Positions 13,819-21,521 of a DNA stretch of 21,521 nucleotides are shown here, one piece after another. The stretch is from SCSIO-59966 sp046566185 (lineage in GTDB: Bacteria; Actinomycetota; Actinomycetes; Actinomycetales; SCSIO-59966): NCBI GenBank assembly GCA_046566185.1, contig JBKHXE010000184.1, positions 1 through 21,521 of the forward strand. The letters run 5' to 3'. The position numbers and the translations under genes are program-made. The notes beneath the pieces are model-generated. The model was not told the origin of the DNA. It was given only the letters and a program-made list of their open reading frames with translations, and ran no database searches. The number at the start of each line of letters is the position of its first letter. Within the stretch, counting starts at the first letter, position 1.

Positions 13819-14634
13819 ATGGCCGGGTCCATCGCCCGCCGGGGCATCCTGGCGGTGTACGCCGTCATCATCGTCGTGCCGATCACCGTGGTGGTCTTCG
13901 GCAGCTTCAAGACGACCCCCGAGCTGTTCGCCTCGCCGTTCGGCCTGCCGTCGTCGGTGTCGTTCGGCAACTACGACACGGTGCTGAACGAGCAGAACCT
14001 CGCCCGGGCTCTGCTCAACAGCGCGCTCGTGACGTGCACGTCGGTGGCGGTCACGCTGTTCCTCGGCAGCCTCGCCGCCTACGCCGTGGCGCGCATCCCG
14101 GGGTGGAAGAGCTGGCTGATCTTCGGGTTCCTGGTGCTCGGCATGTCGGTGCCGGCACAGGCGAACATGATCCCGCAGTACGTGCTGTTCGAGCGCCTCG
14201 GCCTGCTGGACAGCCTGCTCGGCCTGGTGCTCATCAACGTCGTCGTCGGCCTGCCGGTCGCCGTCTTCATCCTGGGTGGCTTCCTCAAGTCGCTGCCGCG
14301 CGAGACCTACGAGGCCAGTGCCATCGACGGAGCCGGGCCCTGGCGCACCTACCGGTCGGTGGCCATGCCGATGGCCCTGCCCTCGGTAGCCGCCACCGCG
14401 ATCTTCCTCTTCGTCATCCAGTGGAACGACCTGCTGTACCCGCTGCTGTTCATCCGCTCGCCGGAGAAGAAGACGCTGCCGCTGGCATTGCTGGACTTCC
14501 AGGGCCAGTTCCTCACCGACTACCCGCTGCTGTTCACCGGGGTCATCATCGCCTCGCTGCCGCTGGTCGTCGCCTACGTGCTGCTGCAGCGCTACTTCGT
14601 CGCGGGCATGACCGCCGGGTCGGTGAAGGGATGA
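13819..14634 (+). CDS. Sugar ABC transporter permease (CUT1, MalG-like)
   Basis: A 271-residue permease with about six membrane helices, the first at about residues 9-28 (GILAVYAVIIVVPITVVVFG). The EAA loop EASAIDGAGPWRTYRSVAMP at about residues 167-186 is the ATPase contact. A classic GAGGAGG ribosome binding site precedes ATG 13819. The gene follows its partner by 11 bases and its stop overlaps the GH31 start by four bases (ATGA), so transporter and glycosidase are made together. This is the second half of the transmembrane channel for the sugar taken up by this operon; substrate specificity lies mainly in the binding protein. Confidence 0.92.
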   Translation: MAGSIARRGILAVYAVIIVVPITVVVFGSFKTTPELFASPFGLPSSVSFGNYDTVLNEQNLARALLNSALVTCTSVAVTLFLGSLAAYAVARIPGWKSWLIFGFLVLGMSVPAQANMIPQYVLFERLGLLDSLLGLVLINVVVGLPVAVFILGGFLKSLPRETYEASAIDGAGPWRTYRSVAMPMALPSVAATAIFLFVIQWNDLLYPLLFIRSPEKKTLPLALLDFQGQFLTDYPLLFTGVIIASLPLVVAYVLLQRYFVAGMTAGSVKG

Positions 14635-16940
14635 GCGACGTCGTCCTGCGCCACGTCGCGTCGGTCGGCCGCGACGGCGACGCGCTCCTCGTGGGCGTGC
14701 GGGCGCTGGCGGCCACGGAGCTGCCCGGAACCCCTGGCTGGCTGACCGGTGAGCCGATGCTCGAGCAGGGGCTCGAGGTGACCATGCCGAACCTGCCGCA
14801 GGACCTGCGGCTGCCGCCGCTCGACGAGACGCCGTTCGTGGTGCGTGTCGAGGCGGTCGGCCCGCGCACGGTGCGCCTCACGTGCGCGCCGGACGGCGCC
14901 CGGGTGCTCGGCGAGCCCGCGACCTGGCTGGGCGTGGTCGTCGACCCGCGCCCCGAGGCGGTCGACGTACGGGTGCGCGAGGACGGCGACGAGGTCGTCC
15001 TCGAGACGCTGGCCGTGCGGGTCCGCCTGGGGCGCAGCCCGTTCACGCTGCGCGTCGAGGACGTGGCGTGCGGGCGGACGGTGCTGCGCACCGCGGAGCG
15101 GCTGCGGCAGGTGGCGGGGTTCCCGATGGCGCCGCCGGTGCTGGCACGACGTGCCGGCACCACGCTGCACCTCGAGCTCGGCACCGACGAGGACGTGCTC
15201 GGGCTCGGTGAGCAGTTCGGCCGGCTGGTGAAGAACGGCCAGCGGCTCGTGCTGCGCGTCGAGGACGCGCTGGGCACCGGCACCGGGCTGGCCTACAAGC
15301 CGGTGCCGCTGTGGCACTCCACCGCCGGCTACGCGGCCCTGGTCAACACCGGCGCCACCGTCACGGCGGACGTCGGCCACACCCGGCCGAGCGTGCTGGG
15401 TGTCGAGGTGGCCGACGAGGCGCTCGACCTCTACGTGACCGTCTCGCCCGACCCGGCGGTGCGGCTCGGCGACCTCACCGCGCTGACCGGCCGGGCGAGC
15501 GTGCCGCCGCTGTGGGCGTTCGGGTACTGGATGGGTCGATGCCGCTACTCCTCGCGTGCGCAGATGGAGGAGGTGGCCCGGGGGATGGCGCAGCACGGCG
15601 TGCCGTGCGACGTCCTGCACCTGGACCCCGACTGGCTCGTCGTCGACCGGCTGAACACCGACTTCATCTGGAACACCGACCGTTTCGGCGACCGACGCGA
15701 GCTGGTCGAGTCGCTCGACAAGCTCGGCTGCCGGCTGTCGGTGTGGGAGCTGCCGTACCTCGACCCGGCCTCGCCGCGCTACGCGGAGGCGGAGGAGCGC
15801 GGCTACCTGGTCCGCGGCACCGACGGCGCGACCGCCCACGTGCGGGGCACGCCGACGCCCGACGGCCGGCACCGCGCGCTGGTCGACTTCACCGACCCCG
15901 ACGCCCGGGCCTGGTGGCAGGCGATGCACGAGCCGTTCCTCGCCGACGGGGTGGCGGTCTTCAAGACCGACTTCGGCGAGGGGCTGCCGGACGACGTCCA
16001 GCTCGCCGACGGCACGCCGCCGCACCACGCCCACAACCTCTACCCGTTGCGCTACAACGGCGCCGTCAGCGAGGTCATCGGCCGCGCCACCGGACGAAAC
16101 CCGCTGGTGTGGGGCCGCAGCGGCTGGGCCGGCTCGCAGCGGTACCCGGGCCAGTGGGGCGGGGACGCCGAGTCGACGGTCGTCGGGATGCAGGCCACGG
16201 TGCGCGGCGGACTGTCGTACGCCCTGTCGGCGCCGGGCTTCTGGAGCCACGACATCGGCGGGTTCTTCGGGCCCGAGCTGACGCCCGGCCTGTACGCCCG
16301 CTGGACGCAGCTCGGTGCCCTGTCGCCCCTGATGCGCGCGCACGGGCTGCGGCCGCGCGAGCCGTGGGAGTTCGGCGACCGCGCGCTCTCCGTGGCGCGG
16401 GACTGGGTTCGCCTGCGGTACTCGCTGCTGCCGTACCTGTGGCAGGTCGCGCACGAGTCCGCCGCCGCCGGGCTGCCGCTGATGCGGCCGGTCGGGCTGG
16501 AGTTCCCGCGCGACCCGGTCGCGGGCGGGCTCGACGGCCAGTTCCTGCTCGGCCGCGACCTCATGGTGGTGCCGGTCTTCGACGACGGCGTGGACCCCGT
16601 CGAGAGGCGGTTCTACCTGCCGGCGGGCCGATGGGTCGACCTGCTGACGGGTGAGGCCTTCGAGGGCCCGGGCTTCGTCGAGGTCGAGGTACCGCTGGAG
16701 CGGATGCCGCTGCTCGTGCGCGACGGGGCGCTGCTGCCGCGGGTCGAGGTGGCCGCCGGCGTGCGGCGCACCGACGACCTGCTCGACGTGCCGTGGACGC
16801 TGCACGTCGCCGGCGGTGGTGACGTCGAGCGCGAGCTGGTCGGCTTCGACGGCACGCCGAGCCGGGTGCGCGTCGAGGGCGCCGGCGTGCGGGTCGAGGG
16901 ACCGCTGCGCGTCACGCCCGAGGTGGTGCGGCATGGCTGA
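14631..16940 (+). CDS. GH31 family alpha-glycosidase, YicI-like; candidate sulfoquinovosidase
   Basis: A 769-residue GH31 enzyme with an N-terminal beta-sandwich (about 1-290), a TIM barrel (about 290-625) and C-terminal beta domains. The nucleophile is D447 in FKTDFGEGLP and the acid/base is D512 in GQWGGD, 65 residues apart as in YicI (66). WMGRCRYSSRAQMEE opens the barrel and FWSHDIGGF is the conserved sugar-binding block. There is no signal peptide, so it acts in the cytoplasm on an imported glycoside. GH31 sulfoquinovosidases of the YihQ type carry an Arg-x-x-Trp sulfonate clamp. The matching segment here reads DFIWN, with the Trp but not the Arg, as in YicI-type xylosidases. It may be a non-canonical sulfoquinovosidase or cleave another alpha-glycoside. 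ATG 14631 overlaps the permease stop. Confidence 0.88.
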   Translation: MSDVVLRHVASVGRDGDALLVGVRALAATELPGTPGWLTGEPMLEQGLEVTMPNLPQDLRLPPLDETPFVVRVEAVGPRTVRLTCAPDGARVLGEPATWLGVVVDPRPEAVDVRVREDGDEVVLETLAVRVRLGRSPFTLRVEDVACGRTVLRTAERLRQVAGFPMAPPVLARRAGTTLHLELGTDEDVLGLGEQFGRLVKNGQRLVLRVEDALGTGTGLAYKPVPLWHSTAGYAALVNTGATVTADVGHTRPSVLGVEVADEALDLYVTVSPDPAVRLGDLTALTGRASVPPLWAFGYWMGRCRYSSRAQMEEVARGMAQHGVPCDVLHLDPDWLVVDRLNTDFIWNTDRFGDRRELVESLDKLGCRLSVWELPYLDPASPRYAEAEERGYLVRGTDGATAHVRGTPTPDGRHRALVDFTDPDARAWWQAMHEPFLADGVAVFKTDFGEGLPDDVQLADGTPPHHAHNLYPLRYNGAVSEVIGRATGRNPLVWGRSGWAGSQRYPGQWGGDAESTVVGMQATVRGGLSYALSAPGFWSHDIGGFFGPELTPGLYARWTQLGALSPLMRAHGLRPREPWEFGDRALSVARDWVRLRYSLLPYLWQVAHESAAAGLPLMRPVGLEFPRDPVAGGLDGQFLLGRDLMVVPVFDDGVDPVERRFYLPAGRWVDLLTGEAFEGPGFVEVEVPLERMPLLVRDGALLPRVEVAAGVRRTDDLLDVPWTLHVAGGGDVERELVGFDGTPSRVRVEGAGVRVEGPLRVTPEVVRHG

Positions 16941-18015
16941 CGCCGAGCTGCCCGAGCGGCTGGGTCGCCTGGCCGCGCTGGCGCGCGAGCACGGCGCCGC
17001 CACCGTCGTGCTGCGGGAGCAGGCGTCGCTGTCGTGGCTGCTCGGAACCCGCTCGCACGTGCCGCAGACGCTGGACGCCGCGTGCTTCGACGTCGTCGTC
17101 ACGGCCGGGGTCGAGCCGCGTCTCACCGTGGTGACGAACGCGATCGAGGCGCCGCGGCTGCGCGACACCGAGCTCGCGGACGTCGCCGCCGACTGGCAGG
17201 TCGTGCCGTGGTGGCAGGGCCGGGACGGCGCGCTGCCGGCCGGGGACGACGTCGTCGCCGATCGCGCTTACGCCGGCGCCCGGGACGTCGGGCCGCAGGT
17301 CGCCGCCCTGCGCCGGGTGCTCGGCGCGCACCAGCGAGACGCGCTGCGGTCGGTCTGCCGCGACGCGGCCGCCGCGGCGACGGCCGCCGCAGGGCGGCTC
17401 ACCCCGGCGACGACCGAGTACGCCGCCGCCGGGGCGCTGGCGGCCGAGCTGCTGGAGCGGGCCCTCGACCCCGTCGTCCTGCTCGTGGCCGGCCACACCA
17501 GGATCGCCGGCCACCGCCACCCGCTGCCGACGACCGCCGCGCTCGGCCCCCGGGCGATGCTCGTCTGCTGCGCCCGCCGCGACGGGCTGATCGCCAGCGT
17601 CACGCGGATCGTCGCGCTCGGAGCCCCACCGGCCGGGCTCGACCGCTACCGCGCGCTGCTCGAGGTGGAGCGGGTGTTCCTCGACGCCTCGCGGGCCGGG
17701 GTGCGGATCGGCGACGTGGTCGCCCGCGGCACCGAGGCCTACGCCGCCAACGGCTTCGCCGCCGACGAGTGGCACCGCCACCACCAGGGCGGGTTCTCCG
17801 GGTGGCAGCCCCGCGAGTACCCCGCCCACCCCGGCTCGGACGACGTCGTCCCCGAGCACTCGGTCGTCGCCTGGAATACCAGCGGGGACGGCTGGAAGGT
17901 CGAGGACACCTGCCTCGTCACCGCCGGCGGCGTCGAGCCCCTCGTGGACGACGGCCGGTGGCCGACCGTGGAGGTCGGCGGCCGCCGTCGACCCGACGTC
18001 CTGACCCTCACCTGA
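16933..18015 (+). CDS. M24 (pita-bread) fold protein lacking most metal ligands
   Basis: A 360-residue protein with the two-domain layout of Xaa-Pro peptidases: a creatinase-type N-terminal domain (about 1-135, including SLSWLLGTRSHVPQT) and a pita-bread C-terminal domain (about 136-345). Of the five metal ligands of M24B enzymes, the first Asp is replaced by Val or Cys (AMLVCCARR), the second Asp by S222 in SVTR, and the first Glu by N315 in AWNTSG. Only a His (H283 or H284 in HHQGG) and the last Glu (E324 in KVEDT) remain. It is probably not a metallopeptidase. Creatinase is a known metal-free member, so another hydrolase activity or a non-enzymatic role is possible. ATG 16933 overlaps the GH31 gene by eight bases, so it belongs to the operon. 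Its place in sugar catabolism is not understood. Confidence 0.8.
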   Translation: MADAELPERLGRLAALAREHGAATVVLREQASLSWLLGTRSHVPQTLDAACFDVVVTAGVEPRLTVVTNAIEAPRLRDTELADVAADWQVVPWWQGRDGALPAGDDVVADRAYAGARDVGPQVAALRRVLGAHQRDALRSVCRDAAAAATAAAGRLTPATTEYAAAGALAAELLERALDPVVLLVAGHTRIAGHRHPLPTTAALGPRAMLVCCARRDGLIASVTRIVALGAPPAGLDRYRALLEVERVFLDASRAGVRIGDVVARGTEAYAANGFAADEWHRHHQGGFSGWQPREYPAHPGSDDVVPEHSVVAWNTSGDGWKVEDTCLVTAGGVEPLVDDGRWPTVEVGGRRRPDVLTLT

Positions 18016-18039
18016 GCACCCACCGAGAGGACCAGCACC

Positions 18040-19467
18040 GTGACGGACGCAGCAGCCCACCTCATCGACGGCACGTGGGAGGGCGGCGAGCGCACGCTCG
18101 ACGTGCACAACCCCGCCGACGGCTCCGTGGTCGGCTCGGTGGTGTGGGGGAGCGGCGCCGACGCCACCCGCGCCGCCGACGCCGCGGCCCGCGCCCTGGA
18201 CGGCTGGGCGGCGACGCCGGCGCGCGCCCGTGCCGACGTCCTGCTGGCCGCGGCCGCCCTGGTCGTCGAGCGCAAGGAGCACCTCGGGCGCCTGCTCGCG
18301 ACCGAGGCCGGCAAGCGGCTGCCGGAGGCGGTCGCCGAGGTGGCGTTCTCCGCGGAGTACCTGCGGTGGTTCGCCGAGGAGGCCCGCCGCCCCCAGGGCG
18401 ACGTGCTGACCGGCGAGGCCCCGGGACGCCGCCACCTCACCCTGCGCCGTCCGGCCGGCGTGGTCGCGAGCCTGACGCCGTGGAACTTCCCGTGCTCGAT
18501 CCAGGCGCGCAAGCTCGCGCCGGCCCTGGCCGCGGGGTGCACGGTCGTCGCTCGGGTGTCGGAGAAGGCGCCGCTGGCGGTCACCGAGATGCTGCGCTGC
18601 CTCACCGACGCCGGCCTGCCGCCGGGCGTGCTCAACCTCGTGCACGGCGAGCCGCGCGAGGTGACCGGCGCCCTGCTGGCGCACCGCGCCGTCCGCGTCG
18701 TCACCTTCACCGGCTCGACCGGGGTCGGGCGGGAGATCATGCGGACGGCGTCCGACAGCGTCGTCCGACCCCTGCTCGAGCTCGGCGGCGACGCGGCGTT
18801 CGTCGTGTTCGACGACGCCGACCTCGACGCCGCCGTCGAGGGGGCGCTGCTCGCGAAGTTCCGCAACACCGGGCAGTCGTGCGTCGCGGCGAACCGCTTC
18901 GTCGTGCAGGACGGCGTGTACGACGAGTTCGTCGGCCGCCTCGTCGAGCGGGTCGACGCCATGACCGTGGGCGACGGGCTGGCCGACCCGTGCCCCGACC
19001 TCGGGCCGGTCATCGACGACACCCGGGTGCGCGCCGTCACCGGCCTGGTGGAGCAGGCCGTCGGCGCCGGTGCCCGGCTGCTGACCGCCGAGCGCGACGT
19101 CCCGCGGCGCGGCCACTACGTCGCGCCCGCGCTGCTCGCCGACGTGCCGGACGGCGTGGGGCTGGCGTGTGAGGAGGTCTTCGGGCCGGTGGCCGGGGTG
19201 TTCCGGTTCCGCGACGAGGCCGAGGCGGTGCGGCGGGCGAACGCCTCGGACATGGGCCTGGCCGGCTACGTGTGGACCCGGGACGCCGAGCGCTGCTGGC
19301 GGATGGCCGACGCCATGGACGTCGGGATCCTCGGCGTCAACGACCCGCTGCCGTCGGTCGCGTTCGCGCCGATGGGCGGGGTCAAGCAGTCGGGGCTCGG
19401 CCGCGAGGGCTCCCGCCTCGGGCTGGAGGAGTTCACGGACGTCCGCTACCTCGCCTGGCGCGCCTGA
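18040..19467 (+). CDS. Aldehyde dehydrogenase, probable sulfolactaldehyde dehydrogenase (GabD-like)
   Basis: A 475-residue NAD(P)-dependent aldehyde dehydrogenase of the succinate-semialdehyde dehydrogenase group. Catalytic residues are N149 in LTPWNFP, E247 in LLELGGD and the nucleophile C281 in GQSCVAANRF. Coenzyme-binding FTGSTGVGREI follows the usual pattern. At the position of the usual cofactor Lys in the K-P-S-E motif the protein has R172 (VARVSEK). In the sulfo-ED pathway and some sulfo-EMP variants, GabD-type enzymes oxidise 3-sulfolactaldehyde to sulfolactate, and that is the expected role after the YihT-like aldolase. There is no YihU-type reductase gene in the window, so oxidation rather than reduction to DHPS is favoured. 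GTG 18040 has GAGAGGA at 18025-18031. It could also serve another semialdehyde. Confidence 0.85.
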   Translation: MTDAAAHLIDGTWEGGERTLDVHNPADGSVVGSVVWGSGADATRAADAAARALDGWAATPARARADVLLAAAALVVERKEHLGRLLATEAGKRLPEAVAEVAFSAEYLRWFAEEARRPQGDVLTGEAPGRRHLTLRRPAGVVASLTPWNFPCSIQARKLAPALAAGCTVVARVSEKAPLAVTEMLRCLTDAGLPPGVLNLVHGEPREVTGALLAHRAVRVVTFTGSTGVGREIMRTASDSVVRPLLELGGDAAFVVFDDADLDAAVEGALLAKFRNTGQSCVAANRFVVQDGVYDEFVGRLVERVDAMTVGDGLADPCPDLGPVIDDTRVRAVTGLVEQAVGAGARLLTAERDVPRRGHYVAPALLADVPDGVGLACEEVFGPVAGVFRFRDEAEAVRRANASDMGLAGYVWTRDAERCWRMADAMDVGILGVNDPLPSVAFAPMGGVKQSGLGREGSRLGLEEFTDVRYLAWRA

Positions 19468-19471
19468 GCGG

Positions 19472-20206
19472 GTGGACGACGTCGGCGCGCTGGCGCTGGC
19501 CGGCCTCGCCGTCGCGGTGCTCGCCGGGGCGGGCACCCAGCGCGTCACCGGCCTGGGGTTCGCGCTCGTCAGCTCGCCGTTCCTCGTGCTGCTGCTCGGG
19601 CCGTTCGAGGGCGTGCTGCTGTCCAACGTGCTGGGGGCGGCGGCGAGCCTCGTGGTCTGGGCGCAGACCTGGCGGGCGACGCAGGTGCGCCGCCTCGTGC
19701 TGCTGGCCCTGCCCGCCGTGGTCGCCGTCGCCCCGGGCGCCTGGGTCGCGCGCGAGCTGCCCGCCGCGGTGCTGTCGGTGCTCGTCGGGTCGCTGGTGCT
19801 CGTGGCGCTCGCCCTGGTGCTGGCCATCCGCCCGCGCGGCGGGGACGGCGGGTGGCCCGGCGGCGTGCTGGCCGGCGCGGCGTCGGGGTTCATGAACGTC
19901 ACCGCCGGTGTCGGCGGGCCGGCGGTCACCGTGTACGCGATGGCGACCCGGTGGCCGCACGCCCCGTTCGTGGCGACCGTGCAGCTGCACCTCGTGCTGG
20001 TCAACGCGGCGTCGCTGACGCTCAAGGGCTGGCCCCGCCTGCCCGCAGCGGTGTGGCTGGTCGCGGCGGTCGCCCTGCTTGCCGGCGTGGTGGCGGGGCA
20101 CCTGCTGGCGCGGCGCGTGCCGCCGCAGCGGGCCCGCACCGCCGTCGTCGCGCTCGCGGTCGTCGGAGCGGCGGCCGCCGTCGTGGACGGCGTGCTGGCG
20201 CTCTGA
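19472..20206 (+). CDS. TauE/SafE-family membrane exporter
   Basis: A 244-residue polytopic membrane protein of the TauE/SafE (sulfite exporter) family, with about eight hydrophobic helices. The first repeat shows AGTQRVTGLGFALVSSPFLV and the second shows GFMNVTAGVGGPAVTVYAMA, the two conserved halves of the family. The family exports sulfite, sulfoacetate and related organosulfonates. In sulfosugar operons it is the usual exit route for sulfolactate or DHPS. The gene begins four bases after the aldehyde dehydrogenase stop; I chose GTG 19472 because it is the first in-frame start after that stop and places the first helix right at the N-terminus. The ribosome binding site is weak, so it is probably translated by coupling. 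It closes the operon. Confidence 0.88.
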   Translation: MDDVGALALAGLAVAVLAGAGTQRVTGLGFALVSSPFLVLLLGPFEGVLLSNVLGAAASLVVWAQTWRATQVRRLVLLALPAVVAVAPGAWVARELPAAVLSVLVGSLVLVALALVLAIRPRGGDGGWPGGVLAGAASGFMNVTAGVGGPAVTVYAMATRWPHAPFVATVQLHLVLVNAASLTLKGWPRLPAAVWLVAAVALLAGVVAGHLLARRVPPQRARTAVVALAVVGAAAAVVDGVLAL

Positions 20207-20304
20207 CCGCCCGTCGACGGCGTCGTGCGCGACATCCCCGGACGAACGTGGCCGCCCGAGGCGACTGTCGTGCCGAACCGGCCTGCCGACGCCCCGGCGA
20301 GGAC

Positions 20305-20316
20305 TACCGTCCGGTC

Positions 20317-20317
<1 letters not shown>
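20305..20317 (+). promoter_or_regulatory. Leaderless-type promoter of the histidine kinase gene
   Basis: TACCGT (20305-20310) followed by six bases and ATG (20317) is the typical actinobacterial leaderless arrangement: a TANNNT -10 box placed so that transcription starts at the A of the start codon. There is no properly spaced ribosome binding site, which agrees with leaderless translation. Confidence 0.6.

Positions 20318-21521
<1,204 letters not shown>

Noticed and set aside
20211..20220. CCGTCGACGG palindrome after the exporter gene as a terminator
   Set aside because: A 10-bp palindrome without a loop cannot form a stable intrinsic terminator; I see no convincing terminator at the end of the sulfosugar operon.

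Overview
The window is about 21.5 kb of very GC-rich DNA from an actinobacterium. Four things support this: the GC-rich third codon positions, a SAM-IV riboswitch, a Ddn-type F420-dependent oxidoreductase, and a CUT1 sugar ABC transporter with no ATPase gene of its own. I cannot name the genus. There are no rRNA or tRNA genes, insertion sequences or CRISPR arrays. Nearly every base sits in a tightly packed gene.

Layout: (1) 1-675 is the 3' part of an unrecognised gene. (2) 971-2460 is a SAM-IV riboswitch followed by a cysteine-desulfurase-like class V aminotransferase. (3) 2468-4275 is a perfect 12-bp palindrome followed by a three-gene operon: LigB/DODA-type extradiol dioxygenase, MarR regulator and Ddn-type oxidoreductase, all with overlapping stop and start codons. 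(4) 4373-5404, minus strand, holds an Asp-box lipoprotein and, upstream, a probable 42-residue ORF. (5) 5486-7284 is a general-stress-type cluster: a SigB-like promoter, a Pro/Gly-rich amphipathic protein, a Phage_holin_3_6-type membrane protein and a DUF3618 protein, ending at a strong hairpin. (6) 7303-20206 is a divergently placed DeoR repressor and a ten-gene plus-strand operon. (7) 20305-21521 is a leaderless-type promoter and a membrane sensor histidine kinase cut by the window end.

The ten-gene operon is the most interesting part. Its order is PfkB kinase, class I aldolase, L-fucose/arabinose-isomerase-family protein, sugar-binding lipoprotein, two permeases, GH31 glycosidase, M24-fold protein, aldehyde dehydrogenase and TauE/SafE exporter. 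The aldolase aligns closely with E. coli YihT (sulfofructose-1-phosphate aldolase) and the kinase resembles YihV (sulfofructose kinase). Together with a glycosidase, a semialdehyde-type dehydrogenase and a TauE/SafE exporter, this points to sulfoquinovose catabolism by a sulfo-EMP variant. The proposed route is: sulfoquinovoside taken up, hydrolysed by GH31, isomerised to sulfofructose by the FucI/AraA-type enzyme, phosphorylated, cleaved to DHAP and sulfolactaldehyde, oxidised to sulfolactate, and exported.

Several members depart from the E. coli model. The isomerase is from a different family. The GH31 enzyme looks like YicI rather than YihQ. The kinase lacks two sulfonate-contacting residues of YihV. 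The M24 protein has lost most metal ligands. The substrate assignment is therefore a well-supported inference, not a proven fact. All family comparisons were made from memory of the families, without database searches.
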